Notes: generated from the letters alone by a model not told the origin. A stretch of DNA of 10,087 bases from Pseudolabrys sp. (GCA_029945495.1 JAQSCR010000520.1:1-10087); one strand, 5' to 3'. Positions 1-6,084 are shown, counted from the first letter of the stretch. A program made the numbers and translations.

Positions 1-293
1 GGCGCTGAAGTGTAGCGTCCCCTGAATATCTCATTCAGATACATTTTTGCGACGCGGCGTGCGGTATCTTTTGTATTGTGGTCGTTCTCGACGTCGATCA
101 CGAGACTTTCCAGAACGCCACGCATTTTAACAGAAACCTCCTCCAGCAACTCGTCAATTTCGCCAGGCGCGATGAATTCTGCGATGTTGTCATTCGCGCG
201 ATACTTTTGCGCGGCTTCATGCAAGCGAAGGCGTATGCGCGCCGATACAGGTGTGTCGGTAGTGCTCTTTCCAAATTCAATTTTGTCGGCCAT
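1..293 (-). CDS. folE: GTP cyclohydrolase I (FolE family), N-terminal part, cut by left window edge
   Basis: The minus strand is open from an ATG at 293-291 to the window edge, giving 97 residues that start MADKIEFGKSTTDTPVSARI. The stretch 'HNTKDTARRVAKMYLNEIF' (about residues 72-90) is the hallmark of the helical N-terminal region of GTP cyclohydrolase I (compare N-T-x-x-T-x-x-R-V-A-K-M-Y in known FolE). The zinc ligands (a Cys and the E-H-H region) and the catalytic His would lie beyond the edge, so activity cannot be judged. The family converts GTP to 7,8-dihydroneopterin triphosphate, the first step to folate, tetrahydrobiopterin and, in bacteria, 7-deazaguanine compounds. The sequence differs from the housekeeping alphaproteobacterial FolE I remember, so this may be an accessory paralogue. 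It lies 85 bp downstream of a DHFR-like gene on the same strand and may be co-transcribed with it. A GGAG lies about 15 nt before the ATG, far for a ribosome site. GC is lower than in the right half of the window. Confidence 0.85.
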   Translation of the reverse strand, partial: MADKIEFGKSTTDTPVSARIRLRLHEAAQKYRANDNIAEFIAPGEIDELLEEVSVKMRGVLESLVIDVENDHNTKDTARRVAKMYLNEIFRGRYTSA

Positions 294-378
294 GATTTTT
301 AGTTAAAACTCCGATTGAACCGGACAAATCAGCAAGAAAGAGGACTATCGCGTAATAGCGGACACATTGAATGTGGCG

Positions 379-951
379 CTAATCTGCTAATTGCCGTTCG
401 ACAGCGCGATTCCAAACAGTCACAGTAACGGCGTTCGATGAGTCAAGGATTCGACTTGGTCCCATCGTCAATCCGCTCTTCGCAAGAGCGTCCCTAGGGG
501 AAACTTCAGGCACTTCGGGAAAGACAGCGCGTCCCAGTGGTATCCGTACGCCTGGAACGCACGAAAGATTGAAGGCGTCGTATCGGCCGAGAAAAAATCC
601 GTATACGTTCGTCCCTCCTAGAATCGCGACCGTTCCATGGGTGACACCTAGTTCTTCCGCTGCATTTTCGAGCGGACAAAACTCGGGATTCCAAAGCAAA
701 GAAAACGGGTATTCAGACGTTGGTGAAACGCCTCGGACAGCACGTGTCATGATCAAACGCTTCCGACAGGGCGATTTCGGCTGTCGCTCGTGAGAGTGTC
801 GTCCATGTACAATCAAGGCCGCGCAGTCCAAAGCGCTCGATAAAAACGACTGGTCCTCCTCGATCAAAAGCGAGCCGGGCATTGTGCCTGTTTCGTCCGC
901 TAACATCCCATCAGCTGAAACAATAGCGTACCCCTCAACCCGGAGTGTCAT
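379..951 (-). CDS. Dihydrofolate reductase / RibD C-terminal-like reductase
   Basis: The 190-residue protein has the layout of the DHFR-fold family that includes the RibD C-terminal domain. An N-terminal strand and turn 'SADGMLA' lies at about 12-18, 'HGRHSHE' at 49-55, a glycine-rich NADPH-binding motif 'LGGTNVYGFFL' at 111-121, and 'GRAVFP' at 140-145. Family members reduce pterin- or pyrimidine-type substrates with NADPH. The exact substrate cannot be read from the sequence, and classical FolA motifs are absent. Its position just upstream of a folE-like gene on the same strand argues for a pterin/folate role, perhaps dihydrofolate or dihydropterin reduction, but this is inference. The chosen ATG at 951 has only a distant GAGG (about 12 nt). 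An AT-rich stretch at about 960-1020 upstream could hold the promoter, but I see no clear pair of boxes. GC is low relative to the right half, consistent with acquisition by transfer. Confidence 0.75.
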   Translation of the reverse strand: MTLRVEGYAIVSADGMLADETGTMPGSLLIEEDQSFLSSALDCAALIVHGRHSHERQPKSPCRKRLIMTRAVRGVSPTSEYPFSLLWNPEFCPLENAAEELGVTHGTVAILGGTNVYGFFLGRYDAFNLSCVPGVRIPLGRAVFPEVPEVSPRDALAKSGLTMGPSRILDSSNAVTVTVWNRAVERQLAD

Positions 952-1407
952 TGCCGTAAAAGCCTCGTTAAATTCTAGAGCCTAGTCGGATTTAGATATT
1001 TTCGAGCTTTATACGGAGACCGACATGAAGCAGATCACTCAGATATTTTCGCTGGGTGTAAATCGGCTTAGGGGTCAAGTTGGATAGCTAACGGCAATAA
1101 CGCTTTGAAGGCCATCGAATAAGACCTGTCGGGGTGGGGTCACAAGCGGCGCAGATCGTGACCCCACCCCGACTTTGATTCTGCTATTCGCCACAAGGAA
1201 TTGCTGCGGTTAGTTCTAGGGGCTTAGTTCGGCGCCGATTTACAACTTTCAGTGCCGCACTATGCTTTCTTGCCGGGGCCGCCGCGCGATTAGGCGATGC
1301 CGAGCCAGCCGCCGACCGTGCGCGTCAGATAATACGAAGCCGCCCCGGCCAATCCCGTGCAATCGTTGTGGTCACGGGTTAGGCGGTGTGCGGAAAGTGG
1401 TATCTGA
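952..1407. other. Gene-poor interval between DHFR-like gene and tspO fragment
   Basis: I see no recognisable intact gene here. The interval contains the perfect inverted repeat described separately and a 20-codon reading frame at 1025-1087 (MKQITQIFSLGVNRLRGQVG) preceded by GGAG at a good distance; its product resembles nothing I know. On the minus strand, 1290 to about 1365 reads as a plausible protein C-terminus (GLAGAASYYLTRTVGGWLGIA then TAA) whose upstream part merges into the antisense of the tspO fragment, so it may be a gene tail. The picture is of a scar between pieces of former genes rather than a normal promoter region. Confidence 0.4.
1128..1173. repeat. Perfect 16-bp inverted repeat with 14-nt spacer
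   Basis: The left arm GTCGGGGTGGGGTCAC (1128-1143) is exactly the reverse complement of the right arm GTGACCCCACCCCGAC (1158-1173), with a 14-nt spacer. The stem is GC-rich and pairing does not extend beyond 16 bp. It is followed on the plus strand by TTTGATT only, so it is a poor intrinsic terminator, and no gene end lies next to it on either strand. It could be a mobile-element end or miniature element remnant, a palindromic intergenic repeat, or the stem of a small RNA. Confidence 0.8.
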
Positions 1408-1617
1408 GTGGAGATATCTTCGATCGTTGCGCTAGCTGGCTTCATCGCTGTCTGTTTCCTCGCGGCCATAACCGGCGCCTTGTTCCGGCCAGGAGAGTGG
1501 TATGAGCGGCTTAAGAAGCCGTCGTGGCGACCGCCGAACCGACTGTTCGCACCGGTATGGACGGGGCTCCTTGCAATGATGGACTTTTCAACGTGGTTTT
1601 CGCAGGTCCCCGCGTAG
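1408..1617 (+). pseudogene. tspO: tspO (TspO/MBR family) 5' fragment
   Basis: From GTG 1408 the frame encodes the start of a TspO/MBR protein. Residues 1-52 match the complete TspO in this window (2834-3319, opposite strand) at 42 of 52 positions by my count, including FRPGEWYERL and the family signature WRPPNRLFAPVWT. After 'VWT' (near base 1563) similarity stops and the frame ends at 1617 after 69 codons, whereas the family is about 155-165 residues with five membrane helices. Only helix 1 and the first loop/second-helix boundary remain, so porphyrin or cholesterol-like ligand binding is not possible. Nucleotide identity to the intact copy is clearly lower than protein identity and many third bases differ, so this is an old or separately acquired copy rather than a recent duplication. 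The start codon is GTG in place of the ATG of the intact copy. Confidence 0.8.
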
Positions 1618-1768
1618 TCACTAAATCCTAAGTCGAACGGTTCCGATGATGGCATGATTCAACCCAGCGTTGGTGGGTGGCAGCGGAGATGGTTAGCGCC
1701 GACGAGCCGACCCGTTCCAGCCGGACTATAGTGCAGAGTAGCCTATGAATGCGCTGAGGAGCGGAGGA

Positions 1769-2320
1769 ATGTCGGTAACGTCTGCAATCATAGATGACCT
1801 AAGCCGCGAGCCACTCATTGCTGCGATAGGGAGCAACTGGCAGCTCCTCACCGACCAGGTCATGGGCGGCGTCTCCAAAGGGACCATGGTTCGCGACGCA
1901 GTCGCCGGCCGGCCCGCCATCCGCATGCGTGGCGACGTCAGCCTCGAGAACAATGGTGGATTTGTTCAGATTGCCCTCGATCTCTCGCCTGATGGTGGGG
2001 TCGTCGATGCCAGCGCCTGGAGCGGCATCGAGCTCGACGTATTCGGAAATGGCGAGGAGTACGGCGTTCATCTGCGGACGGACGCTCTGACCAGGCCGTG
2101 GCAATCCTATCGCCAAAGCTTCAAAGCCGACGCGGAGTGGCGGACGGTTCAGCTGTCGTTTAACCACTTTGTTCCCCATCGGACAGATGTTCTGCTCGAT
2201 ACTCATCGGTTGCGGCGGATCGGCATGGTCGCCATTGGTAGCGCCTTCTCGGCCGATCTTGCTCTCGGTGGGCTGCGGTTCATGAGATTGCCGCGGTCAG
2301 TGAAGGAGCGGTCTTCATAA
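1769..2320 (+). CDS. CIA30 family protein (complex I intermediate-associated protein 30 domain)
   Basis: The 183-residue product reads as a CIA30 domain (PF08547 type). It has 'WQLLTDQVMGGVS' at residues 24-36, then a 'DVSLENNGGFVQIALDL' strand pair, 'WSGIELDVFGNGEEYGVHLRT', 'WQSYRQSFKADAEWRTVQLSFNHFVP', and a closing 'IGMVAIGSAFSADLALGGLRFMRL'. This is the galactose-binding-like jelly roll of the family. In mitochondria CIA30/NDUFAF1 is a complex I assembly factor; bacterial members are of uncertain role and are often found near photolyase-related or short-chain dehydrogenase genes. No signal peptide is seen, so it is probably cytoplasmic. The start at 1769 is preferred because GAGGAG (1756-1761) lies 7 nt before it; an in-frame ATG at 1745 is the alternative. 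The stop TAA at 2318-2320 overlaps what appears to be the lost start codon of the next gene, so the two were probably translationally coupled once. Confidence 0.8.
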   Translation: MSVTSAIIDDLSREPLIAAIGSNWQLLTDQVMGGVSKGTMVRDAVAGRPAIRMRGDVSLENNGGFVQIALDLSPDGGVVDASAWSGIELDVFGNGEEYGVHLRTDALTRPWQSYRQSFKADAEWRTVQLSFNHFVPHRTDVLLDTHRLRRIGMVAIGSAFSADLALGGLRFMRLPRSVKERSS

Positions 2321-2901
2321 AAGTCATCCCCGATCCGACTGGTCCGGGATAGGAAAGCTTCTGGTCCTATCCGCGGCCGGCGGTGGCTGAGCCAAGCCAA
2401 CGCCGTCTCAAGATCGTGCATCGCGATGTCATCATCGCCGATACGAGGAAAGGCATACGTACGTTAGAAACCAGTCATCCGCCCAGCTATTACTTTCCAC
2501 CGGCTTATATCGCACCGTTGGCCCTACAGCCGTCGCGCCGTCGCTCTTTCTGCGAGTGGAAAGGCGAAGCGATCTACTTCGATGTCGTCGTGCGCGACGA
2601 AACGCTGCGCGATGTGGCCTGGAGCTATCCCGATCCGAACCCGGTCTTCAGATCCTTGCGCGATCACGTGGCTTTTTACGCGTGGCCTTTCGACGGCTGC
2701 TTTGTCGATGACGAGCGCGTGACGCCGCAACCCGAAAATTTCTATGGCGGGTGGATCTCTTCTGATGTCGCCGGTCCTTTCAAGGGAGCACCGGGCACCA
2801 GCTCTTGGCGACGGGCGGGTAGTCGACGCCCAATTATGCTTGCGGTGACGCCACCGAATTCAGACGCCACACGGCGAAATTCAGCGCGGTGGCGAATGTA
2901 A
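2317..2901 (+). pseudogene. DUF427 domain protein, start and stop apparently lost
   Basis: The frame carries a near-complete DUF427 domain: 'ADTRKGIRTLETSHPPSYYFPP', 'RSFCEWKGEAIYFDV', 'AWSYPDPNPVF', 'DHVAFYAWPFDGCFVDDERV', 'PQPENFYGGWISSDVAGPFKGAPGTSSW'. The longest open frame begins at GTG 2383, but homology continues upstream in frame: codons from 2353 read ESFWSYPRPAVAEPS, the usual family N-terminus, preceded by GPG and an in-frame TAG at 2350-2352 where I expect Gln (CAG). Further up, ATA at 2317-2319 sits where ATG would overlap the CIA30 stop as ATGA. At the 3' end, CGA (2809-2811) follows the usual terminal Trp where TGA is expected, so the frame runs on into tspO antisense until 2901. 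All three changes are single transitions. A shorter protein from GTG 2383 cannot be excluded, although no ribosome site precedes it. The domain's function is unknown. Confidence 0.7.
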
Positions 2902-3319
2902 CCCACGCAATGTAGGGCACGAGCAACAACGCGGCGACCACGTGGATCGGGTAGAAAAGCACGATGGTCGCGACGATGGACATCCAGACCAGGACGATAT
3001 CTAAGAAGGCGAGATCGGGGCGGTGCAGACCAAAGAAGAGCGGCGTCCACGCGGCGTTGAGAATGAGCTGCAAGGCATAGAACGCCAAGGGCAAGCCGGC
3101 GCCCGCGAGGCCGGCTTCCCGCCAGATCAGCCACCCGGCAACCGCAATCATCAGATAGAGGACGGTCCATACCGGCGCGAAAAGCCGGTTCGGTGGCCGC
3201 CATGACGGCTTCGTCAGTCGCTCGTACCATTCGCCGGGACGAAAAAACGCGCCCGTGAGCGCCGCCAGGAAACAGGCGGCGACGAAGCAACCGAGTCCGA
3301 TGATCGAAGCAATTTCCAT
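2834..3319 (-). CDS. tspO: TspO/MBR family protein (tryptophan-rich sensory protein)
   Basis: The complete 161-residue membrane protein has five hydrophobic segments. It carries the family signature WRPPNRLFAPVWTVLYLMI (about 40-58), 'LNAAWTPLFFG' (87-97) and a closing 'YIAWVTFATALNFAVWRLN' (136-154). Bacterial TspO proteins (CrtK in Rhodobacter) bind porphyrins and are linked to tetrapyrrole and photooxidative-stress control in the outer or inner membrane. The ATG at 3319 is the natural start, agreeing with the MEI start of the fragment at 1408. No strong ribosome site is visible; the preceding bases contain only a weak AAAG. The gene is convergent with the DUF427 remnant, whose run-on frame overlaps its 3' end by 68 bp. 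Upstream, within 50 bp and in the same direction, lies a degraded IS5-type transposase, so the native promoter may have been replaced. Confidence 0.9.
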   Translation of the reverse strand: MEIASIIGLGCFVAACFLAALTGAFFRPGEWYERLTKPSWRPPNRLFAPVWTVLYLMIAVAGWLIWREAGLAGAGLPLAFYALQLILNAAWTPLFFGLHRPDLAFLDIVLVWMSIVATIVLFYPIHVVAALLLVPYIAWVTFATALNFAVWRLNSVASPQA

Positions 3320-3964
3320 CTAAGCCGACTTTACCAGTTTTTCGCTGCCATAGGGCCCAGACTCGATCATATCCAGAATTCCAGGACGGTGGCGAGGGCG
3401 ACGGTGGATATGAAGTTTGCGGCGAGCTTGTCGTAGCGCGTGGCAACGCGATGGAAGTCCTTGAGCCGACAGAAAGCGTTCTCGATCAGGTGTCGGTCGC
3501 AATAGGGGGTCCGGTCATGGCGGATCGGCCGTTTGCGGCCGGACCGGCCAGGGATTACCGGCACGGCGTCAGCCTGACGAACGGATCGGCGCAGCGCATC
3601 GGCGTCATATCCCTTGTCGGCCAGCACGTGGTGCGCTTTGCCGGCCCGCTCGAGCAGCCCAGGTGCGACGCTGATATCGGCAATGGTTTCCGGCGTCAGG
3701 GTCAGTGCGAAGGGCTGGCCGACGACGTCGGTGAGGGCATGGATCTTGGTCGTCTGGCCGCCGCCGCACCGCGGGCGCCGGACAGGCCGACAAGACCGAT
3801 GAGGATGACGAGCACAGCGATTCTGCGATGGGCGCGGCGCCACGCTTTGCGGGGGCGCATGGCGATCCAATGGGCCAGCGGTCCGTGCGCCATCCTTCGC
3901 CTCGTCCATGCGCCGGTGTTGTGGGAAGCCCTGGCCCGCGACATACCCCATCGCTTACCCTCAA
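3320..3964 (-). mobile_element. Truncated IS5-family (IS427-like) insertion sequence
   Basis: The interval between the tspO start and the TCCCTG repeat block is filled by remains of an IS5-family element whose transposase reads on the minus strand. Only about 0.6 kb is present, less than a full IS of this group (about 0.8-0.9 kb). I could not identify a terminal inverted repeat pair or a target duplication, so the boundaries given are the limits imposed by neighbouring features, not true ends. Confidence 0.55.
3367..3951 (-). pseudogene. IS5-family transposase, C-terminal half, 5' part degraded
   Basis: The C-terminal part, from 'GGQTTKIHALTDVVGQPFALTLTP' onward, is a clear IS5/IS427-type DDE transposase. 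'HHVLADKGYDADALR' holds the second catalytic Asp, 'VIPGRSGRKRP' the usual basic link, and 'HLIENAFCRLKDFHRVATRYDKLAANF' the catalytic Glu and the R-Y-D-K signature. The frame ends LEFWI at 3367. Upstream of GGQTTK the same frame gives an Arg/Pro-rich, non-transposase-like sequence, and pieces of the expected 'DSTHVKAHR' region with the first catalytic Asp are not found in any one frame. Frameshifts or small rearrangements have therefore destroyed the N-terminal half. The element should be immobile by itself. Confidence 0.8.
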
Positions 3965-4012
3965 TCCCTGATGTTCATTTTCCAGTCCCTGTTCAATGAA
4001 AACATTTCCCTG
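3965..4012 (+). repeat. Three TCCCTG motifs at an exact 21-bp period
   Basis: TCCCTG occurs at 3965-3970, 3986-3991 and 4007-4012, each start exactly 21 bp after the last, which is two helical turns and so places them on the same DNA face. Between them the spacers are AT-rich and only loosely alike. Two more exact copies occur at 4106-4111 and 4118-4123, and an inverted copy (CAGGGA) at 4128-4133. Phased repeats of this kind suggest a cooperative protein-binding site or an old iteron-like array, but no replication or regulator gene is adjacent. Confidence 0.6.
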
Positions 4013-4115
4013 ATATCTTGCGTAGGGAATTCCTCCTGCAAATTATTGATTTTACGTGACTTTTAACTGCATGCTTCTCTCCGATTTCCCGCAATCAATG
4101 CTAGGTCCCTGTTAT

Positions 4116-4135
4116 TTTCCCTGATAGCAGGGAAA
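4116..4135. repeat. 8-bp stem-loop built on TTTCCCTG
   Basis: TTTCCCTG (4116-4123) pairs perfectly with CAGGGAAA (4128-4135) across a four-base ATAG loop. The arms contain the fifth TCCCTG copy and its inverted partner. No T-run follows, and the next plus-strand gene starts at 4223, so it is not an obvious terminator. It may be an operator-like palindrome or part of the same repeat element as the phased TCCCTG array. Confidence 0.6.
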
Positions 4136-4222
4136 TTGCATGTAGAGACAGGTTCGACTAAGACTGCGTCCGCCACCATCCCTTTGGCCTTATCCTTCAA
4201 GCGGCAATCCTTCTTAGGCGGC

Positions 4223-4891
4223 ATGACGCAAAGACGATGGCTTCTCGTGCTGGTCGTCCTGCTGGTCGTCGCCGGCGGCTTGGCGCTGTTCTGGCTGTTT
4301 GACGGCGCCACCAGCGTCGAGGGCGTGCAGGCCCGCGTCTCCAGCCTCGGCGACTGGGCCCCCGTCGGCTTTATCCTTTTGTACGCTATCGCCACCGTCG
4401 CCATGATCCCGGGCGGCTTCTTCGACTTGGCTGGCGGCGTGCTGTTCGGGCCGGTCTGGGGCAGCGTCATCAATCTCGCCGGCGGCACGCTCGGCGCGGG
4501 CTTAGCCTTCCTGGTCGCGCGCTATCTCGCCGCCGACTGGGTGCAGCGCCGCGCCGGGCCGCGCATGCAGAAGGTCGTCAAAAGCGTCGAGACCGACGGC
4601 TGGCAATTCGTCGCCTTCGTGCGGCTGGTGCCGATCTTCCCCTACAACATCGCCAATTATCTGCTGGGCGTGACCCGCATCCCATTCCACCACTACCTGC
4701 TCGCCACGTTGGTGTTCATGGCGCCGTCGACCATTGCCTATACCTGGATCGGCCACGCCGGCCGCGAAGCGGTGGCTGGCGAGACCGACAACATCCGCTA
4801 CGCATTGTTCGCGCTCGGCCTGATCGCCGTCGTCATCATGGCGCCGCGCTTTTACAAGCGGCTGCGCCGCAAGCCGGACGCTGAGGATTGA
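4223..4891 (+). CDS. TVP38/TMEM64 family (VTT domain) inner-membrane protein
   Basis: The 222-residue protein starts with a basic tip and a hydrophobic helix (MTQRRWLLVLVVLLVVAGG). It continues with the VTT/SNARE-associated domain: 'FILLYAIATVAMIPGGFFDLAGGVLFGPVWG', 'LAGGTLGAGLAFLVARYLAADWV', the conserved 'FVAFVRLVPIFPYNIANYLLGVTRIPFHHY', 'STIAYTWIGHAG', and a last C-terminal helix followed by a basic tail. Related DedA/TVP38 proteins are inner-membrane proteins linked to lipid scrambling or membrane homeostasis; the substrate here is unknown. An in-frame start exists at 4136, but residues from there to 4223 read through the repeat block and do not look like protein, so ATG 4223 with AGG 4 nt upstream is preferred. 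A likely intrinsic terminator follows directly. The gene is convergent with the MetE-like gene. Confidence 0.85.
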   Translation: MTQRRWLLVLVVLLVVAGGLALFWLFDGATSVEGVQARVSSLGDWAPVGFILLYAIATVAMIPGGFFDLAGGVLFGPVWGSVINLAGGTLGAGLAFLVARYLAADWVQRRAGPRMQKVVKSVETDGWQFVAFVRLVPIFPYNIANYLLGVTRIPFHHYLLATLVFMAPSTIAYTWIGHAGREAVAGETDNIRYALFALGLIAVVIMAPRFYKRLRRKPDAED

Positions 4892-4904
4892 GACATTGCG
4901 TCGG

Positions 4905-4944
4905 CGCTGAATTTCCGTACTCACGTATGGATCAGCGTATTTTA
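4905..4944 (+). terminator. Intrinsic terminator after the TVP38 gene
   Basis: CGCTGA (4905-4910) pairs with TCAGCG (4932-4937), and TCCGTAC (4914-4920) pairs with GTATGGA (4925-4931) with one G-T pair, around a TCAC loop. A 3-nt bulge (ATT) lies on the left side. The hairpin of about 13 pairs begins 13 nt after the TGA of the TVP38 gene and is followed by TATTTT (4938-4943). It lies at the convergent junction and its T-rich tail points only in the plus direction. Confidence 0.65.
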
Positions 4945-6084
4945 CCAGAACTGCTTGCTGGCGATCCGGGCGCCTTCCGCCATCGCCGCCAGTTTGGCGA
5001 ACACGACCTGCGGATCGACCGCGGCCTGGCCGACCCAGGTGCCATAGCCGCAGTCGGAGCCGGCGATGACGTTTTCGCGGCCGACCAGTTTGGCGTAGCG
5101 GCCGATGCGCTGCGCGATCAGTTCGGGGTGCTCGATGAAATTCGATTTCGATTCCAGGACGCCCGGGATCAGCACCTTGCCGGCCGGCAGCTTGACCGTC
5201 TCGAACAGCGCCCATTCATGGGCGTGGCGCGGATTGGCGGCCTCGAACGAGATCGCGTTCGGCCTGGCGCTGAACACGATGTCGATGATGTCGGCCATCG
5301 GCACGTCCTTGTGGTGCGGGCCTTCGTAGTTGCCCCAGCACACATGCATGCGCAGTTGCTCGGGCGGAATATTGGCGAGCGCGTGATTGAGCGCCTCGAC
5401 ATGCAGCTGCGCGCGCTTGCGGAATTCCGGCAGGCTCAGCTCGGCATATTGAATGTGCCGGCCCATGGCGAGATCGGGGCAGTCGATCTGCAAAACGAGC
5501 CCGGCCTTGGCGACGATCTCGTATTCGTAACGCATCGCGTCGGCGATGGCGTAGATGTAGCTCTCGAAGTCCTTGTAGTAATCGTTGCGGAAGAACAGCG
5601 ACACCACGCCGGGCGACGCGGCGCTCATGAAGCCGCCGACGGCTTTGACGCCGGCGAGCGCGGCTTTGAGATTGTCGGCATCGTCGATGGGCGCTTGCCG
5701 GTCGCGCACGCTGATCGGCGCGTTGCAGGCCGGCGTTTTGCGGCGCGAGCGGCCGGGATCGCCGAACACGCGCTTTTCCAGCATCGGGAACTCGTGCACG
5801 TCCTGATAGACGAAGGTGTTGCCGGTGCCGCCGAAGCCGTCGAGCCGGTCCTTGATGTAGGTGGCGTAGCTCGGCTTGGACATTTCGCCGTCATTGATCA
5901 GGTCGACGCCGGCTTCGGCCTGCTTTTGCACCAGTTCCTTGACCGCCGTCTTGACCCGCGCCGCCATAGCCACGGGATCGACCGGGACGCCTTCCTCCTT
6001 GGCGTACATCATGCGGATGAGGTCGTCCGGGCGGGGCAGGCTGCCGGTATGCGTGGTGAGAAAGCGGTCGCGGCTGCGGTGCAT
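4942..6084 (-). CDS. Cobalamin-independent methionine synthase II family protein (MetE C-terminal domain-like)
   Basis: The 380-residue protein is a stand-alone MetE-C-type (beta/alpha)8 barrel without the MetE N-terminal domain. The start 'FLTTHTGSLPRPDDL' and 'EAGVDLINDGEMSK' are typical. The four zinc-site residues are all present: H247 and C249 in 'MHVCWGN', E281 in 'ISFEAANPRH', and C345 in 'AGSDCGYGTW'. Such proteins activate a thiol for alkyl transfer; relatives include MetE, methylcobalamin:homocysteine enzymes and epoxyalkane:coenzyme M transferase. Without the N-terminal domain it probably does not use polyglutamyl methyl-folate in the usual way, and its substrate is unknown. The ATG at 6084 is supported by GGGAGG (complement of 6094-6099), 9 nt upstream. 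It is divergent from rpmJ across 137 bp and convergent with the TVP38 gene. The protein seems intact. Confidence 0.88.
   Translation of the reverse strand: MHRSRDRFLTTHTGSLPRPDDLIRMMYAKEEGVPVDPVAMAARVKTAVKELVQKQAEAGVDLINDGEMSKPSYATYIKDRLDGFGGTGNTFVYQDVHEFPMLEKRVFGDPGRSRRKTPACNAPISVRDRQAPIDDADNLKAALAGVKAVGGFMSAASPGVVSLFFRNDYYKDFESYIYAIADAMRYEYEIVAKAGLVLQIDCPDLAMGRHIQYAELSLPEFRKRAQLHVEALNHALANIPPEQLRMHVCWGNYEGPHHKDVPMADIIDIVFSARPNAISFEAANPRHAHEWALFETVKLPAGKVLIPGVLESKSNFIEHPELIAQRIGRYAKLVGRENVIAGSDCGYGTWVGQAAVDPQVVFAKLAAMAEGARIASKQFW

Noticed and set aside
76..306. Plus-strand frames of about 75 codons at the left edge
   Set aside because: They are antisense to the folE-like frame, which has a clear family signature.
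1704..1732. TATAGT at 1727-1732 as a promoter for the CIA30 gene
   Set aside because: No acceptable -35 box at 15-19 bp upstream.
2742..3446. 234-codon minus-strand frame spanning tspO
   Set aside because: Shadow of tspO in another frame; Arg/Pro-rich with no domain.
4138..4175. GGTTCGACT...CGCCACCA resembling the 3' end of a tRNA or tmRNA gene and a possible integration site
   Set aside because: The T-arm does not pair, there is no matching acceptor strand, and no integrase gene is present in the window.
4136..4222. Upstream extension of the TVP38 gene to an ATG at 4136
   Set aside because: The extra 29 residues translate the repeat block and are not membrane-protein-like; ATG 4223 has AGG upstream and starts a typical N-terminal helix.
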